Positions 15,785 to 24,804 of a DNA stretch of 64,000 nt are shown here, one piece after another. The notes beneath the pieces are model-generated. The model ran no database searches. It had not been told where the DNA came from and saw nothing but the letters and a program-made list of their open reading frames with translations. Position 1 is the stretch's first letter. The number at the start of each line of letters is the position of its first letter. This stretch comes from Actinoplanes solisilvae (GTDB taxonomy: Bacteria; Actinomycetota; Actinomycetes; Mycobacteriales; Micromonosporaceae): positions 496,001 through 560,000 of the forward strand of contig NZ_RJAC01000003.1 in NCBI RefSeq assembly GCF_003999975.1. Direction: 5' to 3'. The position numbers and the translations under genes are program-made.

Positions 15785-17540
15785 TCGAAGCAACGGGAAC
15801 GGTGAACCAGAAGACGCTGCCGCCGCCCGGGTTGTCCTCGATGCCGACGTGCCCGTGGTGGCGTTCGACGATGCGGTGCACGATCGCCAGCCCGAGACCC
15901 GTGCCGGGAAAGTTCTCGCTGCCCCCGACGCGGGTGAACGCGTCGAACACGGCCGCGCGGTCCTGTTCGGGGATGCCGATGCCGTTGTCGGCGACCTCGC
16001 AGCGCCACCCGTCGTCGTCGGGCCGGCAGCCGACCCGTACGCGGGGCTCGCGGTCGGGCGGCGTGTACTTGATGGCGTTGCCGATGAGGTTGTCGAAGAC
16101 CTGGCGCAGCAGGGTCGGGTCGCCGTAGACGGTCGGCAGGTGCCCGACCTCGACCTTCCCGGCCCGGTCGCGGGCGATGTCCTCGGCCAGGCGGCGCAGG
16201 TCGACCGGCACGTGGGCCATCGGCCGGTTCTCGGCGGTGGCGTAGTCGAGCAGGTCGTCGATGAGCACCCGCATCTGGTCGGCCCCGGTGCGCAGCCGGG
16301 CCAGGAAGTCGCGCTGGGTGCTGTCGAGCCGCTCGTAGGCCTCCTCGTGCAGGAAGTCGGCGTAGCCCATGATGCGGGCCAGGGGGCTGCGCAGGTCGTG
16401 GGCGACGACCCCGGCGAAGCCGACGAGCTCGGTCTCGCGCTGCCGCAGCCGGTGCTCGACCTCCTCGCGGCGTTCGATGTCGTGGCGCAGGGCGGCGGTG
16501 GCCTCGTCGACCCGGCGCAGCGCCCGGTTGCGCGAGGTGGTGACGGTGGCGGTGAGCGCGACGAGCAGGACGGTCAGCACGCCCCCGATCAGCCATGCGA
16601 CCCGGTCGAGGCCCCGGTCGGTGCCGGCCAGCAGTTCCTCGGTGGCGTGCACGCGCAGGTCCCAGAAGCGCTGCGCGACCACGACGGTGGTTTCGGCGGC
16701 GCCGAGGTCGGTGTCCAGCGCGGCGGGCGGGCGCCAGGTGGCCATCGGGATGGGGTCGCCCGAGACGGTGTCGAGCAGGGTGACGGCGACGGCTTCACCG
16801 GCCGCGGTGGCGACCGCCTCGCGCAGGAAGTCGCCGCCGCGGGTGCCGAGGACCAGCCAGCCCCGGAACCGGCCCAGGTCGGTGGCGGCGGGCGAGGTGG
16901 AGAACACCGGGGCGACGAACACGAACGACAACTGGCGGCGGTCGGCGGGCAGGCCGGCGTCCTTGAGCAGGCGGTAGGTGCGGCTGACGGTCACCCGGCG
17001 GTTTCGTTCGGCCAGGTCCATCGCCTCGACTGCCTCGACCGAGGCGGACATGTCGAGCCCGGGCGCCGAGCCGGTGTCGTCCAAAGTCTTGTTCAGTACG
17101 ACGAACCGGTGCGGGCCGGTGCCGGTGGGGTGCAGCTCGAGGCTGGTGGAGCCGCGCTCGCGCCACTCCCTCTGCAGGCCGGCGATCCGCGCGGTGGGGG
17201 CGGGCACGACGAAGACCAGCCCGGTGGCCCCGGGCAGGCGCGCCCGGTCGACGGCGGCGGTGATCGCGGTGAACTCGCCGGTCTCGAGCCGCGACTGGGC
17301 GCCGACGGCGGCGGCCAGGTCGGTCAGCGAGTTCGCGTACCGGTTCACCTCGGTGGTGATGGCCTGGGCGACCATCGCGGTGCGCTGGGTCAGGGCGCGG
17401 GCCAGGCGGTCCTGTTCGACCCGGTGCAGGGTCAGCGCCGCGAGCGTGGTGCCGGCCAGCCCGGTGAGGGCGACCAGCACCAGCGCCAGCACGGAACGCC
17501 GCGCCCCGACCCACCGGGTACGGCGGGCGTCTGGGGTCAC
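15750..17540 (-). CDS. CHASE-domain sensor histidine kinase
   Basis: The 596-residue membrane kinase has an N-terminal transmembrane helix (about 16-37), an extracytoplasmic CHASE-like sensor (about 60-310), a second membrane helix (VAWLIGGVLTVLLVALTATV), a coiled linker, HisKA with phospho-acceptor H381 in VAHDLRSPL, and an HATPase domain with N-box (NLIGNAIKY), DNGIG and GTGLGLAIV. It would autophosphorylate on sensing a small ligand. No response regulator is adjacent, so the partner is elsewhere. GTG at 17540 is preceded by TACCGT 7 bases upstream (possible leaderless promoter). It follows the DUF1345 gene by 41 bp and may be co-transcribed. Confidence 0.9.
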   Translation of the reverse strand: MTPDARRTRWVGARRSVLALVLVALTGLAGTTLAALTLHRVEQDRLARALTQRTAMVAQAITTEVNRYANSLTDLAAAVGAQSRLETGEFTAITAAVDRARLPGATGLVFVVPAPTARIAGLQREWRERGSTSLELHPTGTGPHRFVVLNKTLDDTGSAPGLDMSASVEAVEAMDLAERNRRVTVSRTYRLLKDAGLPADRRQLSFVFVAPVFSTSPAATDLGRFRGWLVLGTRGGDFLREAVATAAGEAVAVTLLDTVSGDPIPMATWRPPAALDTDLGAAETTVVVAQRFWDLRVHATEELLAGTDRGLDRVAWLIGGVLTVLLVALTATVTTSRNRALRRVDEATAALRHDIERREEVEHRLRQRETELVGFAGVVAHDLRSPLARIMGYADFLHEEAYERLDSTQRDFLARLRTGADQMRVLIDDLLDYATAENRPMAHVPVDLRRLAEDIARDRAGKVEVGHLPTVYGDPTLLRQVFDNLIGNAIKYTPPDREPRVRVGCRPDDDGWRCEVADNGIGIPEQDRAAVFDAFTRVGGSENFPGTGLGLAIVHRIVERHHGHVGIEDNPGGGSVFWFTVPVASITGAEKSPTLR

Positions 17541-17581
17541 ATTTGCGACGGTACGCCGGAAGTGCCCGTCCGCGCAGGTCG

Positions 17582-18205
17582 TCAGCCGGTGATGACGCTG
17601 ACCGCGATACCGACGGTGGCCGTGTTGTAGACGAACGACAGGATCGAGTGGGCCAGGATCTGCCGCCGGATCGCGGTCGTCTGCGTCTCGACGTCGCTGA
17701 CCGAGAACGTCGTGCCGAGAGTGAACGAGAAGTACGCGAACTCGACGAAGCTGGGGTTGTCGATGTTCGGGAACGCCAGCGGGCGCGCGTCGGGCTCGGC
17801 CGCGTAGAAGGACTTGGCGTACCGCTCGGCGTAGCCGAAGTGCAGGATGGCCCACGCCAGCAGCACGGCCGGGAGGCCGACGAGCTTCGCGAACGCCTGC
17901 TGGTCGCCCTCCTCGATCACGATCAGCAGGCCGGCGGTGATGCCGACGATGCTGGTGAAGATGGTGAAGGCCAGGCCGGCCTTGCCGCCGAGGCCCCGGG
18001 TGAGCCACTCGGTGCGCTCGGTCGAGCGGCCGCTGCGCCGCAGTCGCAGCACCCGCACGATGATGTAGAGAATCGCGATCAGGTCCCAGGCGAGGATCGC
18101 GAGCAGCTGCTCGTCCCCGTCGGTGAAGAAGAAGATCACGGCGCCGAGCACGATGAGCAGTGCCTCGACCGAGCGTGAGAAGAACAGGGTTGCCTTGCTG
18201 GTCAT
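17582..18205 (-). CDS. DUF1345 family membrane protein
   Basis: The 207-residue protein has about five hydrophobic segments (ALLIVLGAVIFFF, LLAILAWDLIAILYIIVRVL, AFTIFTSIVGITAGLLIVI, LPAVLLAWAILHFGYAERY, ILAHSILSFVYNTATVGIAV) and the DUF1345 hallmark region FVEFAYFSFTLGTTFSVSDV, which looks like half an ion-channel pore. The function of the family is unknown. ATG 18205 has GAAGGA about 6 bases upstream. It is upstream of the histidine kinase on the same strand. Confidence 0.85.
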   Translation of the reverse strand: MTSKATLFFSRSVEALLIVLGAVIFFFTDGDEQLLAILAWDLIAILYIIVRVLRLRRSGRSTERTEWLTRGLGGKAGLAFTIFTSIVGITAGLLIVIEEGDQQAFAKLVGLPAVLLAWAILHFGYAERYAKSFYAAEPDARPLAFPNIDNPSFVEFAYFSFTLGTTFSVSDVETQTTAIRRQILAHSILSFVYNTATVGIAVSVITG

Positions 18206-18310
18206 TGTTTTCCTTCGATGATCAACCGTTGGTGCCGCAACTACAACGGCGAAAATCGACGATGGTTCATGGCCGGGCGAGCAGGTCACGCCCACCCGCC
18301 CGGCCCTGGC

Positions 18311-21300
18311 TCAGCGAACCGGGAAGGCTCTGATCACGGTCTGCTTGACGGTGTTACCGGCCGAGTCAGAGGCGGTCGTACGGATCGAGACGTACGCGGC
18401 GCCGCGCGGCGGGTTCGCCGTCCGGGCCACCCAGTGCTTGCCGTCGTCGTACGAGACCTCGACGCGGGCCGCGCCCAGCCGGCCGGCCCCGTCGGCGTCG
18501 GTCAGATGCACCGGCGTCACCGCCGTACGGTCGTACCGGAGCTGGATCAGCGGAAGCACCGGCGTGCCGGCCGCCGAACGGAACCCCCACTCGGTCTCGG
18601 TGCGCGTCGACAGCGGCCCGTCCTGCTCGGTGCGCACCACGACGCGATAGGGCAGCCTGGCCGCCGAGCCCGCGGTCACCGTCGCGTACGTGTTCTCGGC
18701 CCGGCCCAGCAGCGTCGAGCCCTGGTAGACCTCGGTCGTCTGGCTCTGCGACCCCTGGGCGAACCCGACGTGATCGGCGGTCCCGAACCCGGGCACGTCC
18801 ACCGTGAACGTGTTCCCGTCGCGCGACGGGTGGCGATAGTTGTTGTTCAGGTAGGGCCGCGTGATCGGCGCGAAGAACACCTCCCGCGCGGCCGCACCAG
18901 GCCGGTACGCCTGACGCACGCCGATCTCGAAGGTCAGCCCCGACACGTACGCCTCCTGGCCCCAGCGGTACGGCCCGCCGGTGCTCACGAAGTCGACGCG
19001 GTGCTGCGGCAGCGGCCGGCTGCTGAGCCCGCCGATGCCCCACCGGTCGTTGTAGGCCGGGTAGTCGAACCGGAACTCGCCCCCGTCCGACGGCCGCGGC
19101 TGGGTGAAGTCGACCGGGATCCGGGCCAGCGCGCCCGCCTCCTCGGTCAGGTCGGCCGGGATGCGGTCCTCGTAGGTCTGCACCAGGTCGTAGACGAAGT
19201 CGCTGGTCGTGGCGGCCGCGACGGTCAGCGTGACCCGCCCGCGGCGCAGCTCGGCCAGCAGTCGCTCACCCTCGTCCTTCGAGACCAGCGCCACCTCGAT
19301 CGGGGTGCGAGCCCCCCACGACGGTCCATAGTCGCGCAGCGTACGCCCGGGGGTGTCGTTGACGACCAGCAGCAGCTTGACGCCCGCCTCGGCGGCGGCC
19401 GCGGCCTGCTCCCCGTCCAGGGTCTCCTGGGTGTGCCGCACGACCGCGACCTTGCCCTTGGCGCCCGCGAAGCCGTTCGTGGCATCGACCGCCGTCAGCC
19501 GGTGGGTGCCGTCCGGCAGACGCGTCGTGCCGCCCTGACGCACCAGGTCGTCGAAGGTGTGATCGCCCGACGTGACGCTCAGTTCCGGGGTCTCCTTGCG
19601 CCACCGCGCGGTCAGGTGGAAGTCGCCGCTGGTCACGCGCTCGGGCGCGGGCTGCGCCCAGAAGCTGTCGTAGACCACCCCGGCCTCCCAGAACGTCCGC
19701 CAGAAGCTCTCGCCGCCCAGGGAACGGAAGTAGTCCAGGCGGGCGTACGAGTCGGTGGTGGCGCGGGGCACGGAGGTCGAGATCCGGCGGACCTTCGACG
19801 CGTCGAGCACGACAGTGGTGTCGCCGCGCAGCCGTACCTCGGGGTCGCCGATCAGGGCCATGCCCAGCGACATCGGCCCGTGCGCGCCCTGCACCTCGAC
19901 GAACGACAGCACCGAGTAGTGGCCCTCGGGCAGCAGCAGCTTCTCGTCGCCGCTGGTCGGCACGAACATCGGCTCGGAGCTGCCCTCCGGCCCCATCAGC
20001 TCGACCAGTCCGCCCATCGGCTTGCCGTCCTGGCCGCGCAGCTTGAGCGTCATCCAGTGGAAAGGCCGCACCGGCCCGGTCGCGACAGAGCTGCGAGCGA
20101 CCGTACGACCGGTGGAGTCACTCGCCGTGACAATGCCGGCCTGGTTCGTGGTGCTGTCGCGGTAGGTGACGGTCACGTTCACGCTGCCGTGCGCCTTCGC
20201 CGTGACCTTGTTCGCCGACAGGGTGACGAAACCCGGCCCGGCCAGGCTCAGAACCACGTCCTTGTCGCCCGCGTTCGTGTAGGTGATCGTCTTCGCGCCC
20301 GCGCTGACCGCGCCGGTGGCGATGACGCTCGCAGCCGTCGCCGCAGCCGCGTCGAGCCGCCCGGTCCCGCCGTCCCACGGCGTCAGGTGCGGGGTCGGAG
20401 TCGACGAGCTGACCAGGGCGTCCTTGACCTGCCGGCCGGTCCAGCCCGGGTGCGCGGCCAGCACCAGCGCGGCCGCGCCCGCCACGTGCGGCGTGGCCAT
20501 CGAGGTGCCGCTCATCGTCGTGTACATGCCGTCGCCCTCGACCAGCTGCGAACGGGCGGCGAGCACGTCCACGCCGGGCGCGGTGATCTCGGGCTTGAGA
20601 CCCTGGTCGCCCAGGCGCGGGCCACGGCTGGAGAAGTAGGCGAGCTGGTCGTCGCGGTCCACGGCGCCGACCGTGAGCGCCTCGTCGGCCGCGCCCGGAG
20701 CGCCGATCGTCGACGTCCCGCCCGCGTTGCCCGCCGCCACGACGAACAGCGCGCCGGTCTGCTCGGAGAGCCGGTCGACGGCCTCGCTCAGCGGATCGGT
20801 GCCGTCGGTCGGGTTCGCGTTGCCGAGGCTCATGTTGATGACCTTCGCGCCGCGCTCGACGGCGGCCCACTGCATGCCGGCGATGACCCACGAGTCCTGG
20901 CCCGAGCCGTCGTCGCCGAGCACCTTGCCGATGTCGAGCCGGGCGCCGGGGGCGACACCGCGCTCGGCGCCGCTCGACGCCGCGCCGGTCCCGGCGATCG
21001 TCGAGGCGACGTGCGTACCGTGGCCGGCCCGGTCGAGGACGTCGGAACCGGGGACGAAGCTGGCGCTGCCGTTGATGCGCCCGGCCAGATCGGGGTGGCC
21101 GGTGTCAGCGCCGGTGTCGAGCACGGCCACCGTGACCCCGGTGCCGGTGTTGCCGGCCGCCCATACCTTGGGCGCGCCGATCTGGGTGGTCGTGTCGGCC
21201 AGCGACGCCCGCACCCGGCCGTCGAGCCAGATCTTCTCGACGCCGCCGTCAGAGCGCTTCGCGGTCTTCTGTTGCCCGGCGACGCCGGCCCAGAAGCTCG

Positions 21301-21772
21301 CGGCCTGGTCGCGGTCCTGCTCCAGCGCGGCGCCACCGATGGCCGGCAGATCGCGTACCCGGGTCGAGCCGGTCGGCGCGGCCTTCCGCGCCGCGGCGCC
21401 GTCGGCGTAGCGGACGATCAGCGGGAGCACGGGGGAGTGCGCGTCGTCGTAGCCGTCGGCCACCAGTTGCGAGACGTTGAACAGGTCGCGGTCGAGCAGT
21501 CCCGACGCGACATGAGGCAGCGCGCTGAGCGGGTAGACGTACAGGCCCGACTTCGTCTCGACGACGCGTACGGCCGCGGGCTTTCCATCGGCGGTGGCGG
21601 TGCTGACCGTCGTGCCGCGAACGGTGACGACATCACCCGTGATCAGAGTGACGGTGGTTCTGTTCTCCTGCGGGCCGGGTGCAGGCGCGGCGTGGGCGGG
21701 TGACGCCACCGCGGGGAACAACAGGACGGCGGCCGCGGTGGCGGTCACCGCCCGGCGAGCAGAGTGGTGCAT
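18311..21772 (-). CDS. Secreted subtilisin-like serine protease (S8)
   Basis: The 1153-residue protein has a signal peptide (cleavage after AHA, about residue 28), a propeptide-like region, and an S8 catalytic domain with D219 (AVLDTGAD), H251 (GHGTHVAS), oxyanion N near AAGNAGG and S424 (SGTSMATPHV). A long C-terminal part follows, with beta-rich domains and a possible protease-associated insert. It would be exported and degrade extracellular protein. ATG 21772 has GAGGA about 6 bases upstream within a CGAGGATCCTCG palindrome. A 1161-codon open frame on the opposite strand is a GC-bias shadow. It is monocistronic and divergent from ku. Confidence 0.93.
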   Translation of the reverse strand: MHHSARRAVTATAAAVLLFPAVASPAHAAPAPGPQENRTTVTLITGDVVTVRGTTVSTATADGKPAAVRVVETKSGLYVYPLSALPHVASGLLDRDLFNVSQLVADGYDDAHSPVLPLIVRYADGAAARKAAPTGSTRVRDLPAIGGAALEQDRDQAASFWAGVAGQQKTAKRSDGGVEKIWLDGRVRASLADTTTQIGAPKVWAAGNTGTGVTVAVLDTGADTGHPDLAGRINGSASFVPGSDVLDRAGHGTHVASTIAGTGAASSGAERGVAPGARLDIGKVLGDDGSGQDSWVIAGMQWAAVERGAKVINMSLGNANPTDGTDPLSEAVDRLSEQTGALFVVAAGNAGGTSTIGAPGAADEALTVGAVDRDDQLAYFSSRGPRLGDQGLKPEITAPGVDVLAARSQLVEGDGMYTTMSGTSMATPHVAGAAALVLAAHPGWTGRQVKDALVSSSTPTPHLTPWDGGTGRLDAAAATAASVIATGAVSAGAKTITYTNAGDKDVVLSLAGPGFVTLSANKVTAKAHGSVNVTVTYRDSTTNQAGIVTASDSTGRTVARSSVATGPVRPFHWMTLKLRGQDGKPMGGLVELMGPEGSSEPMFVPTSGDEKLLLPEGHYSVLSFVEVQGAHGPMSLGMALIGDPEVRLRGDTTVVLDASKVRRISTSVPRATTDSYARLDYFRSLGGESFWRTFWEAGVVYDSFWAQPAPERVTSGDFHLTARWRKETPELSVTSGDHTFDDLVRQGGTTRLPDGTHRLTAVDATNGFAGAKGKVAVVRHTQETLDGEQAAAAAEAGVKLLLVVNDTPGRTLRDYGPSWGARTPIEVALVSKDEGERLLAELRRGRVTLTVAAATTSDFVYDLVQTYEDRIPADLTEEAGALARIPVDFTQPRPSDGGEFRFDYPAYNDRWGIGGLSSRPLPQHRVDFVSTGGPYRWGQEAYVSGLTFEIGVRQAYRPGAAAREVFFAPITRPYLNNNYRHPSRDGNTFTVDVPGFGTADHVGFAQGSQSQTTEVYQGSTLLGRAENTYATVTAGSAARLPYRVVVRTEQDGPLSTRTETEWGFRSAAGTPVLPLIQLRYDRTAVTPVHLTDADGAGRLGAARVEVSYDDGKHWVARTANPPRGAAYVSIRTTASDSAGNTVKQTVIRAFPVR

Positions 21773-21878
21773 CGAGGATCCTCGCTCTTTCGTCGGAGTG
21801 GCGGGGACCCTACGCGTTCATGATCACCAATGGGTTACGCGGTTGCTTATTGTCGGGCGGAGCGGGTAACCACAGGAC

Positions 21879-22826
21879 ATGGCTCGACCGATCTGGACCG
21901 GCGCGATCACCTTCGGCCTCGTCTCGGTGCCGGTGGCGATGTACTCCGCCACCCACGACCACGACGTGGGCTTCCACCAGTTCGAGAAGGGCACCTCCGA
22001 CCGCATCCGGTACCGGCGCGTCAACGAGCGCACCGGCAAGGAGGTCGACCTCGACGACATCGTCAAGGGCGCCGAGGTCGGGGACGGCTACGTGGTGCTC
22101 GAACAGGACGAACTCGACTCGGTCGCGCCCGGCCGATCCAAGAGCCTCGACATCCACCGCTTCGTCGAGCTCGCCGAGATCGACCCGCTCTACTACCAGA
22201 AGACGTACTGGCTGGGCCCGGGCAACGACGAGACCGCCAAGGTGTACGGGTTGTTGCGCGACGCGATGTCCGAGACGGGCCGCGCCGCCGTCGGCACGCT
22301 GGTGATGCGCGGCAAGGAGTATCTGACCGCCATCCGCGCCGACGGCAACCTGCTGGTCCTGCAGACGATGTACTTCGCCGACGAGGTCCGCGACCCCAAG
22401 GAGCAACTCGGCGACCTGCCGACCCGCAAGACGGCCAAGCCGGCCGAGATGAGCATGGCCGAACAACTCATCGACTCGATGTCCGGCGCGTGGAAGCCCG
22501 CCGACTTCCGCGACACCTACACCGACCGCGTCAAGGCCCTCATCAAGGCGAAGTCCAAGGGCAAGAAGATCAAGACCGCCGACCCGGCCCCCGACCCCAC
22601 CGCCGCCTCGGACCTGTTCGACGTCCTGCGCCGCAGCGTCGAGGCTGCCTCCCAGCGGCGCTCGTCCGCCAAACCCGCCAAGAAGGCGGCCAAGCAGACA
22701 ACGGCCAAGCAGACAGTGCCCAAGAAGGCAGCGGCCAAGAAGACGGCTGCGAAGCCCGCGAAGAAGGCCACGACCGCCAAGAAAGCCGCGACCAAGAAAG
22801 CCGGGGCCACGAAGAAGGCGGCCTGA
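21879..22826 (+). CDS. ku: Non-homologous end-joining protein Ku
   Basis: The 315-residue protein begins with the bacterial Ku signature MARPIWTGAITFGLVSVPV and has the full Ku core (about 1-250). It binds DNA ends as a dimer and recruits the LigD ligase-polymerase. The last ~65 residues are a Lys/Ala-rich tail with KKA and AKK repeats, like histone H1, which in other actinobacterial Ku proteins aids DNA binding. No ligD is within view. ATG 21879 follows CACAGGAC. Its stop lies 4 bp from that of the convergent acetyltransferase. Confidence 0.95.
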   Translation: MARPIWTGAITFGLVSVPVAMYSATHDHDVGFHQFEKGTSDRIRYRRVNERTGKEVDLDDIVKGAEVGDGYVVLEQDELDSVAPGRSKSLDIHRFVELAEIDPLYYQKTYWLGPGNDETAKVYGLLRDAMSETGRAAVGTLVMRGKEYLTAIRADGNLLVLQTMYFADEVRDPKEQLGDLPTRKTAKPAEMSMAEQLIDSMSGAWKPADFRDTYTDRVKALIKAKSKGKKIKTADPAPDPTAASDLFDVLRRSVEAASQRRSSAKPAKKAAKQTTAKQTVPKKAAAKKTAAKPAKKATTAKKAATKKAGATKKAA

Positions 22827-22830
22827 CTGG

Positions 22831-23433
22831 TCAGCGTTCGGTGAGCACTCCGTCGGACTCGACGTACTCGGCGCCGGTTGACGGGCACACCCAGATGTCG
22901 TCGCCCTTGGCGGTCAGGGGCTGGCCGGCTCGGCCGACCCAGCCGACGCGGCGGGCCGGGACGCCGACGACCAGGGCGAAGTCGGGGACGTCCTTGGTGA
23001 CGACCGCGCCCGCGGCGACCAGGGCCCAACGGCCGACGTGGACCGGAGCGACGCAGACGGCGCGGGCGCCGATGGCCGCTCCCTCACCGACAGTCACGGC
23101 GACGGCGGTCCAGTCGTCGCCGGTCTTCAGGCGGCCCTCGGGGGTCACGGCGCGGGGGAACTCGTCGTTGGTGAAGACGGCGGCGGGGCCGATGAAGACG
23201 CCGTCGGCCAGGCGGGCCGGCTCGTACACCAGGGCGTAGTTCTGCAGCTTCACGTTGTTGCCCAGCACGACACCGGGACCCACGTACGCTCCGCGGCCTA
23301 TGTTGCAATTCTGGCCGAGCGCCGCGTTCTCGCGGATCTGCGCCAAGTGCCAGATTCGAGTGCCTGCACCGATTTCGGCGCTTTCGTCGACGTCGGCGGC
23401 CGGGGCGACGGTCACGCCCTCGCGCTCTCTCAT
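22831..23433 (-). CDS. Left-handed beta-helix N-acetyltransferase (WbpD-like) for a 3-amino sugar
   Basis: The 200-residue protein is a run of hexapeptide repeats (IGAGTRIWHLAQIRE, CNIGRGAYVGPGVVLG, GVFIGPAAVFTNDEFPRA), as in WbpD/WlbB, which acetylate the 3-amino group of UDP-GlcNAc(3NH2)A. The TNDEFPRA motif is typical of that group. ATG 23433 follows a GAAGAGAG purine stretch. It is divergent from the oxidoreductase-led operon that would supply its substrate. The exact sugar is inferred from family and context. Confidence 0.8.
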   Translation of the reverse strand: MREREGVTVAPAADVDESAEIGAGTRIWHLAQIRENAALGQNCNIGRGAYVGPGVVLGNNVKLQNYALVYEPARLADGVFIGPAAVFTNDEFPRAVTPEGRLKTGDDWTAVAVTVGEGAAIGARAVCVAPVHVGRWALVAAGAVVTKDVPDFALVVGVPARRVGWVGRAGQPLTAKGDDIWVCPSTGAEYVESDGVLTER

Positions 23434-23727
23434 GGCATCTCTCTTCCGACGGTGCGAAGACGGTGCGAACCAGCGACAGCCAACGCGAAGCCGGCCCCGA
23501 GCGCATCGACAATTCGGTCCACTCTGACCGATGGTTGTCGCCCGGTCCGGCCGAGCGGCGCGAGCTTTCGGCCGAACGTACGGCATCGGCTCGCGGCTTC
23601 CGCCGGAATTCTTACAGTGCTCTGGCGGGGGAGTGGATCGCGTCGATAGCTTCCGGTCGAAACGTACCGTCCACCATGCACCGATGCATGCCGTTCCCCA
23701 GAAGCCGCGGCTTCCTGAACGAAACGG
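23434..23727. promoter_or_regulatory. Divergent control region of the amino-sugar genes
   Basis: No gene is seen in these 294 bp. Two symmetrical sites stand out: CATGCA-CCGA-TGCATG (23675-23690) and the 14-bp palindrome GAAGCCGCGGCTTC (23702-23715), 12 bp before the oxidoreductase start. A TACAGT near 23612 is a possible -10. The sites could be operators, or the second may hide the ribosome-binding region. Confidence 0.35.
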
Positions 23728-24804
23728 ATGTCAGTGAATTCTTCACCCGCGCCCGGCGCGCCGATCGGCGTCGCCGTCGTCGGGGCCGGCTACTGGGGCC
23801 CCAACCTCGTCCGCAACTTCCAGGCCACCCCCGCGTTCCGGCTGCGCCGGCTGTGCGACCTGGACGTCGACCGGGCCCGCCGGGTCCTCGGCGACTATTC
23901 GACCGTGCAGGTCACGGCCGCCCTCGACGAGGTGCTGGCCGACCCTGACGTGCACGCCGTCGCCATCGCCACCCCGGCCGGCACTCACCTCGACGTCGCG
24001 CTGGCCGCCCTGCGCGCGGGCAAGCACGTCCTCGTGGAGAAGCCGCTCGCCGCCACGTACGCGGAAGGGTTGAAGCTTGTCGAGGAGGCCGATCGGCGCG
24101 GGTTGACGCTGATGTGCGACCACACCTACTGCTACACCCCGGCGGTGCTGCGCATCCGCGAGCTGCTGCACGGCGGCGAGCTGGGTGAGCTGCACTTCCT
24201 CGACTCGGTGCGGATCAACCTGGGTCTGGTGCAGCGCGACATCGACGTGGTCTGGGACCTCGCTCCGCACGATTTGTCCATCCTCGACTTCGTCCTGCCG
24301 CAGGGCGTCGTCCCGGTCGCGGTGGCCGCGCACGGCGCCGACGGCATCGGGGCCGGCCGGGCCTGCGTGGCCTATCTCACGCTCGAGCTCAGCAGCGGCG
24401 CGATCGCCCATATCCACGTGAACTGGCTGTCCCCGGTGAAGATCCGTACGGCGATCGTCGGCGGGTCGAAGCGCACCCTGGTCTGGGACGACCTCAACCC
24501 CAGTCAGAGAATCGCCGTGTACGACCGGGGGGTCGACGTCGCCTCACCGGACGAGCTCGGCGACGAGCAGCGCCACGACATCCTGGTGTCGTACCGTTCC
24601 GGCGACATGGTCGCACCGGCGCTGGTCGAGCGGGAGGCGTTGCGCACGATGGTCGAGGAGTTCGCGCGAGCCATCACCACCGGTGAGCCGGCGCTGACCG
24701 ACGGCCGCTCCGGGCTGCGTGTCCTCAGCATCCTCGAGGCGGCCTCGCGCAGCCTCGCCGAGGGCGGAACAATGATCAAACTCGATGAAGGGCACATGGC
24801 GTGA
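23728..24804 (+). CDS. Gfo/Idh/MocA-family sugar oxidoreductase (WlbA/WbpB-like)
   Basis: The 358-residue protein has an N-terminal Rossmann fold (VAVVGAGYWGPNLVRNF) and the family EKPLA motif followed by a C-terminal alpha/beta domain. WlbA/WbpB members oxidise C3 of UDP-GlcNAcA to a 3-keto sugar, the substrate of a partner aminotransferase. Here aminotransferases and an acetyltransferase are close by, so the same step is likely. ATG at 23728 is chosen; GTG at 23734 is possible. It is the first gene of an operon with overlapping genes to 29928. Confidence 0.85.
   Translation: MSVNSSPAPGAPIGVAVVGAGYWGPNLVRNFQATPAFRLRRLCDLDVDRARRVLGDYSTVQVTAALDEVLADPDVHAVAIATPAGTHLDVALAALRAGKHVLVEKPLAATYAEGLKLVEEADRRGLTLMCDHTYCYTPAVLRIRELLHGGELGELHFLDSVRINLGLVQRDIDVVWDLAPHDLSILDFVLPQGVVPVAVAAHGADGIGAGRACVAYLTLELSSGAIAHIHVNWLSPVKIRTAIVGGSKRTLVWDDLNPSQRIAVYDRGVDVASPDELGDEQRHDILVSYRSGDMVAPALVEREALRTMVEEFARAITTGEPALTDGRSGLRVLSILEAASRSLAEGGTMIKLDEGHMA

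Noticed and set aside
15507..17630. 707-codon rightward open frame
   Set aside because: Antisense shadow of the histidine kinase gene, without any motif.
18218..21703. 1161-codon rightward open frame
   Set aside because: It is the antisense shadow of the S8 protease in GC-rich DNA; no domain is seen and the composition is Arg/Gly/Val-rich nonsense.
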